A stretch of DNA of 16,907 bases from an uncultured Eubacteriales bacterium (GTDB lineage Bacteria > Bacillota_A > Clostridia > Oscillospirales > Oscillospiraceae). Both the position numbers and the translations under genes were made by a program. The notes under the pieces are model-generated. The model did not search any database. It worked only from the letters and a program-made list of their open reading frames with translations, and was not told the origin of the DNA. The stretch spans positions 1 through 16,907 of the forward strand of contig CATIYU010000112.1 of the NCBI GenBank assembly GCA_949739085.1. The letters are read 5' to 3'. Positions 14,685 to 16,907 of this stretch are shown here, one piece after another. Every line of letters begins with the position of its first letter. The stretch's first letter is position 1.

Positions 14685-15758
14685 CTACATGAATTTTTTG
14701 AGCAGATTCATTATGCTCTCTTGACTATAAGTAGCTGACTCATCGTTTTCGGATAAAGCAGTAGTTGAACCCTGTGCAATTAAATTTAAATCTGTGTTTC
14801 TGAGGATGAGTTTTGCAATATATGCATCACTTGCGCCAATTTGAATACGTGATTTTCCTGCAACATTTTTGACATATTTCCATTCAAGCCGGAAACTTCC
14901 CTCAAATACACTTCCTTTAGTTATATGGTTTTCAAGAATCCACCTTGCTGCATCTCCTACAGCAAATGCATCAATATGCTTTGCTTCATCGCCGACATCG
15001 CTATAATCGACACCCAGAACAAATAAATCATTCAAATATAAAGCTTTTCCTATAGGGAGATTGTATGCTTCAAATAACTCTTCTTTGAGACGCCATGACC
15101 CAAATGTGCCATCAAATCTTACACGTAATCTTACGGTTTGATCCAAATACTCCCCCGGCATAAGTAGAAAATTCTTATATACGGCTGCACCCTGCAAGTA
15201 TTCTTCAGTTGCCGCTACTTTCCCTGTGGAATCTGAAGACGATACCTTATCATTCTTATCCGTCTTGCGCTTAAATTCATCTTGCAACGCTCTGGTTAAC
15301 TTGTCACGCAAATCCTCGGGCGTAGTAAAACTGGCAGTAAGTCGATTGCTAGCACTGTTCTGAAGCCTTTTTTTGAATTTTTCCAGTCTTGATAAATCTT
15401 CAATGTCAATTTTATCAGATTCAATGTCTCCTTTCCTAATAAAAACTAGTATAGGAATTCCCAGCCGTTCTGCTTCGTTAAACTCCAATTCCGAATAAGA
15501 TAGATTTGAATCTTTATAAAGTGAACCGTAACGAAAACCTACAATAGAAACGCAAAATTGACACTGCCGAATCTCCTCGTAACATCTGTCAATAACAGGT
15601 TGCGTCGTTGCAGTGAATCTCTCCATTCCCATTGGGATTGATTGGATATTCGTTAATGCGTCCGATGCGGCATTTCGAAAATCCTTCATATCCTCATAAG
15701 TTGAAGATATAAACACCCGATACGCAGGAGGTGGATTGCCAGTATCTTTTTTAGCCAT
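14685..15758 (-). CDS. DUF4062 domain protein
   Basis: A 357-residue protein. The N-terminal part (about residues 10-100) is a clear DUF4062 domain: YRVFISSTYEDMKDFRNAA, then MERF, then VIDRCYEEIRQCQFCVSIVG, FRYGS and LSYSELEFNEAERLGIPILVF. DUF4062 has a TIR/nucleoside-deoxyribosyltransferase-like fold and is found in many defence-linked proteins. A charged linker follows (KRKTDKNDKVSSSDSTGK), then a C-terminal region of about 160 residues rich in beta-type segments (VRLRVRFDGTFGSWRL, GSFRLEWKYV) that I do not recognise. I chose ATG 15758 because AAGG lies eight bases upstream; 18 more codons to 15812 overlap its promoter. It has its own promoter and is more AT-rich than the Dnd genes, so it is probably an independently acquired defence or stress gene. 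Ligand and effect are unknown. Confidence 0.82.
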   Translation of the reverse strand: MAKKDTGNPPPAYRVFISSTYEDMKDFRNAASDALTNIQSIPMGMERFTATTQPVIDRCYEEIRQCQFCVSIVGFRYGSLYKDSNLSYSELEFNEAERLGIPILVFIRKGDIESDKIDIEDLSRLEKFKKRLQNSASNRLTASFTTPEDLRDKLTRALQDEFKRKTDKNDKVSSSDSTGKVAATEEYLQGAAVYKNFLLMPGEYLDQTVRLRVRFDGTFGSWRLKEELFEAYNLPIGKALYLNDLFVLGVDYSDVGDEAKHIDAFAVGDAARWILENHITKGSVFEGSFRLEWKYVKNVAGKSRIQIGASDAYIAKLILRNTDLNLIAQGSTTALSENDESATYSQESIMNLLKKFM

Positions 15759-15803
15759 AATACAAACCTTCTTTCTCCCAAGTATGCTAACTGCAATGAG
15801 TAT

Positions 15804-15831
15804 ATTATACACCCTCCAACAAATTTTTCAA
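15804..15831 (-). promoter_or_regulatory. Sigma-A-type promoter of the DUF4062 gene
   Basis: On the minus strand TTGAAA (15831-15826) is followed after 16 bases by a perfect TATAAT (15809-15804). The predicted start lies near 15797, about 39 bases before ATG 15758. This supports the shorter DUF4062 start. Confidence 0.75.
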
Positions 15832-16036
15832 TACCTATCCCCCTTTTTCTGTAATTGCATTGCATTAGCTATGGACAGTATCATCAACCGAGCCGAGAAA
15901 ATCATCAGGAGTGACGTTTAGCATGGTCAAAGTTCCAACAAATGCGCTGGTACAAGAGTATGAACATCAAGGGGAGCCTGCTGCTATCTGAAATTGAAGT
16001 GTGACCCTCTACTTTGCTTATGAATATCATCGGCTT

Positions 16037-16907
16037 TCAGTATTTGTCCGTTTTTCTACCATTACATTCCCGGCACAGCATTTGACAGTTTTCAGGTACT
16101 GTTTGCCCGCCTTTGCTCCAGGGCTTGATGTGGTCGCCCTCCATATCCCCAAATTCAAAATGGCGATGACAAATTGGGCAAATGCCGCCTTGCTTACTGT
16201 ACGCAGCCATTTTGTCACGCTTGTCAAAAGCCCTTAAATTGAGCAACCTTCCGGCGAACGGGTCCGCATCTCTGCACAGTAAAAATTCATAAATGCCTTT
16301 GTTTTTCTGCACATCGTCATCTTCATGCAGCCGCTTTACTTCTTTATCCATTACAGAGGAATTGTAGCTGCGGCTGTGATAGGCATTGTAAAGATGGCAC
16401 CAGCCCAAGCCTTTCATATCAGCGTAGTATGTCGGGAAAATCTTCTGCACCCAGTTAATTACATCCTGAAAATACTGCCATAATTCATCTGCGTCCGCAT
16501 CCGATTGATGTGCCGACATATACTGCGTAATATCTTTGATGCTCTGAAATTCGCAAATTCCCGCAAGTGCCTTCTCCAGTAGTTCCTGCCGATTTGGATC
16601 TCCTGTGATATACCGATCCGCAAGCCCTTTGGCGGCGCAGGTGCGTTTGGAAAAATACCGTTTCGCATCGCTTAACCAGGACCCGGTGTAAACTGAGTTG
16701 CGAAGTTCCTGTTCCGTCAGTTTCTCTCCGGCAATATTGACAACACGGAACCATTCCAATTTCTCCGACTCCTCGCCCTCGCAAACATATATCATAAACG
16801 AATAATCTATAAGGGCTTTATATAAATCATCAGGCAGAGAATCACAGTAATAGGCTTTTCCTGACAGCGTGATAGGAAACTTATGCTGTAGATACTGCAT
16901 CACTGAA
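16037..16907 (-). CDS. DUF262 and HNH endonuclease domain protein (N-terminus outside window)
   Basis: The frame is open at the right edge (codon TCA at 16906-16904 continues upstream), so the visible 290 residues are the C-terminal part. The start of the visible portion (MQYLQHKFPITLSGKAYYCDSLP...NIAGEKLTEQELRNSVY) looks like the region just after the DGQQR motif of DUF262 proteins, including the typical N-x-x-G-x-x-L-x-x-x-E-L-R-N segment. The C-terminus is an HNH nuclease with zinc Cys pairs: GICPICHRHFEF, GDHIKPWSKGG (catalytic His), ENCQMLCRECNGRKTDKY. Such DUF262-nuclease proteins (GmrSD-like, SspE-like) restrict modified or unmodified foreign DNA using NTP. Beside a Dnd locus it may be a second effector, although the HNH here is the classical Cys4 type rather than DUF1524. 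Whether the hidden N-terminus is intact cannot be seen. Confidence 0.82.
   Translation of the reverse strand, partial: SVMQYLQHKFPITLSGKAYYCDSLPDDLYKALIDYSFMIYVCEGEESEKLEWFRVVNIAGEKLTEQELRNSVYTGSWLSDAKRYFSKRTCAAKGLADRYITGDPNRQELLEKALAGICEFQSIKDITQYMSAHQSDADADELWQYFQDVINWVQKIFPTYYADMKGLGWCHLYNAYHSRSYNSSVMDKEVKRLHEDDDVQKNKGIYEFLLCRDADPFAGRLLNLRAFDKRDKMAAYSKQGGICPICHRHFEFGDMEGDHIKPWSKGGQTVPENCQMLCRECNGRKTDKY

Noticed and set aside
15846..16030. Short plus-strand peptides (MDSIINRAEKIIRSDV, MVKVPTNALVQEYEHQ...) between the DUF4062 and HNH genes
   Set aside because: They are 16-24 codons long with no good ribosome site or family match; they may be debris and cannot be supported as genes.
1..16907. 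CRISPR arrays, tRNA or rRNA genes
   Set aside because: No regularly spaced repeats, cloverleaf-like segments or rRNA-like conserved stretches were noticed on either strand.

Overview
The window reads as a chromosomal or integrated stretch from a Clostridia-type Firmicute, probably a gut Oscillospiraceae relative. This is inferred from very strong AGGAGG-type ribosome sites, a lantibiotic-type ABC permease/histidine kinase pair, a TnpV-like transposon remnant and good sigma-A promoters. Base composition changes sharply: the kinase end is very GC-rich, the central island is near 50% GC by eye, and the DUF4062 gene is AT-rich. That pattern fits a laterally acquired island.

Layout. Positions 1-1509 (+) hold the 3' part of an ABC-2 permease and a sensor kinase. 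Positions 1510-2003 are a graveyard of mobile-element fragments, including a truncated HNH-type fragment. Positions 2004-14291 (all -) form one long co-oriented defence locus. Positions 14292-14684 hold a TnpV-like remnant with a mutated start and a strong stem-loop terminator. Positions 14685-15758 (-) encode a DUF4062 protein with its own promoter. Positions 16037-16907 (-) encode the C-terminal part of a DUF262/HNH protein cut by the window edge.

The centrepiece is a DNA phosphorothioation (Dnd) system. In transcription order (right to left) it reads: an 871-residue protein joining an RNA-polymerase alpha-CTD-like domain to a sigma region 4-like helix-turn-helix; a phospholipase-D-like/DEAH helicase; a 51-residue small protein; a second DndD-type SMC/Rad50-like ATPase; a 166-residue protein that looks DndE-like; then dndB, dndC, dndD and dndE. 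dndA (cysteine desulfurase) and the usual restriction partners dndF/G/H (dptFGH) are not here. The upstream five genes therefore probably form an alternative, non-DptFGH effector module, possibly of PbeABCD type, which I cannot verify without a search. The genes are tightly coupled by 8-11 nt overlaps or 2-4 nt gaps. The clear breaks are about 47 bp before the helicase gene and 93 bp before dndB. The break before dndB contains a near-consensus promoter whose -10 hexamer lies in one arm of a perfect 11-bp inverted repeat, so modification genes may be controlled separately from the effector genes.

The DUF4062 and DUF262-HNH genes next to the island are plausible further defence genes. No tRNA, rRNA or CRISPR array was seen.
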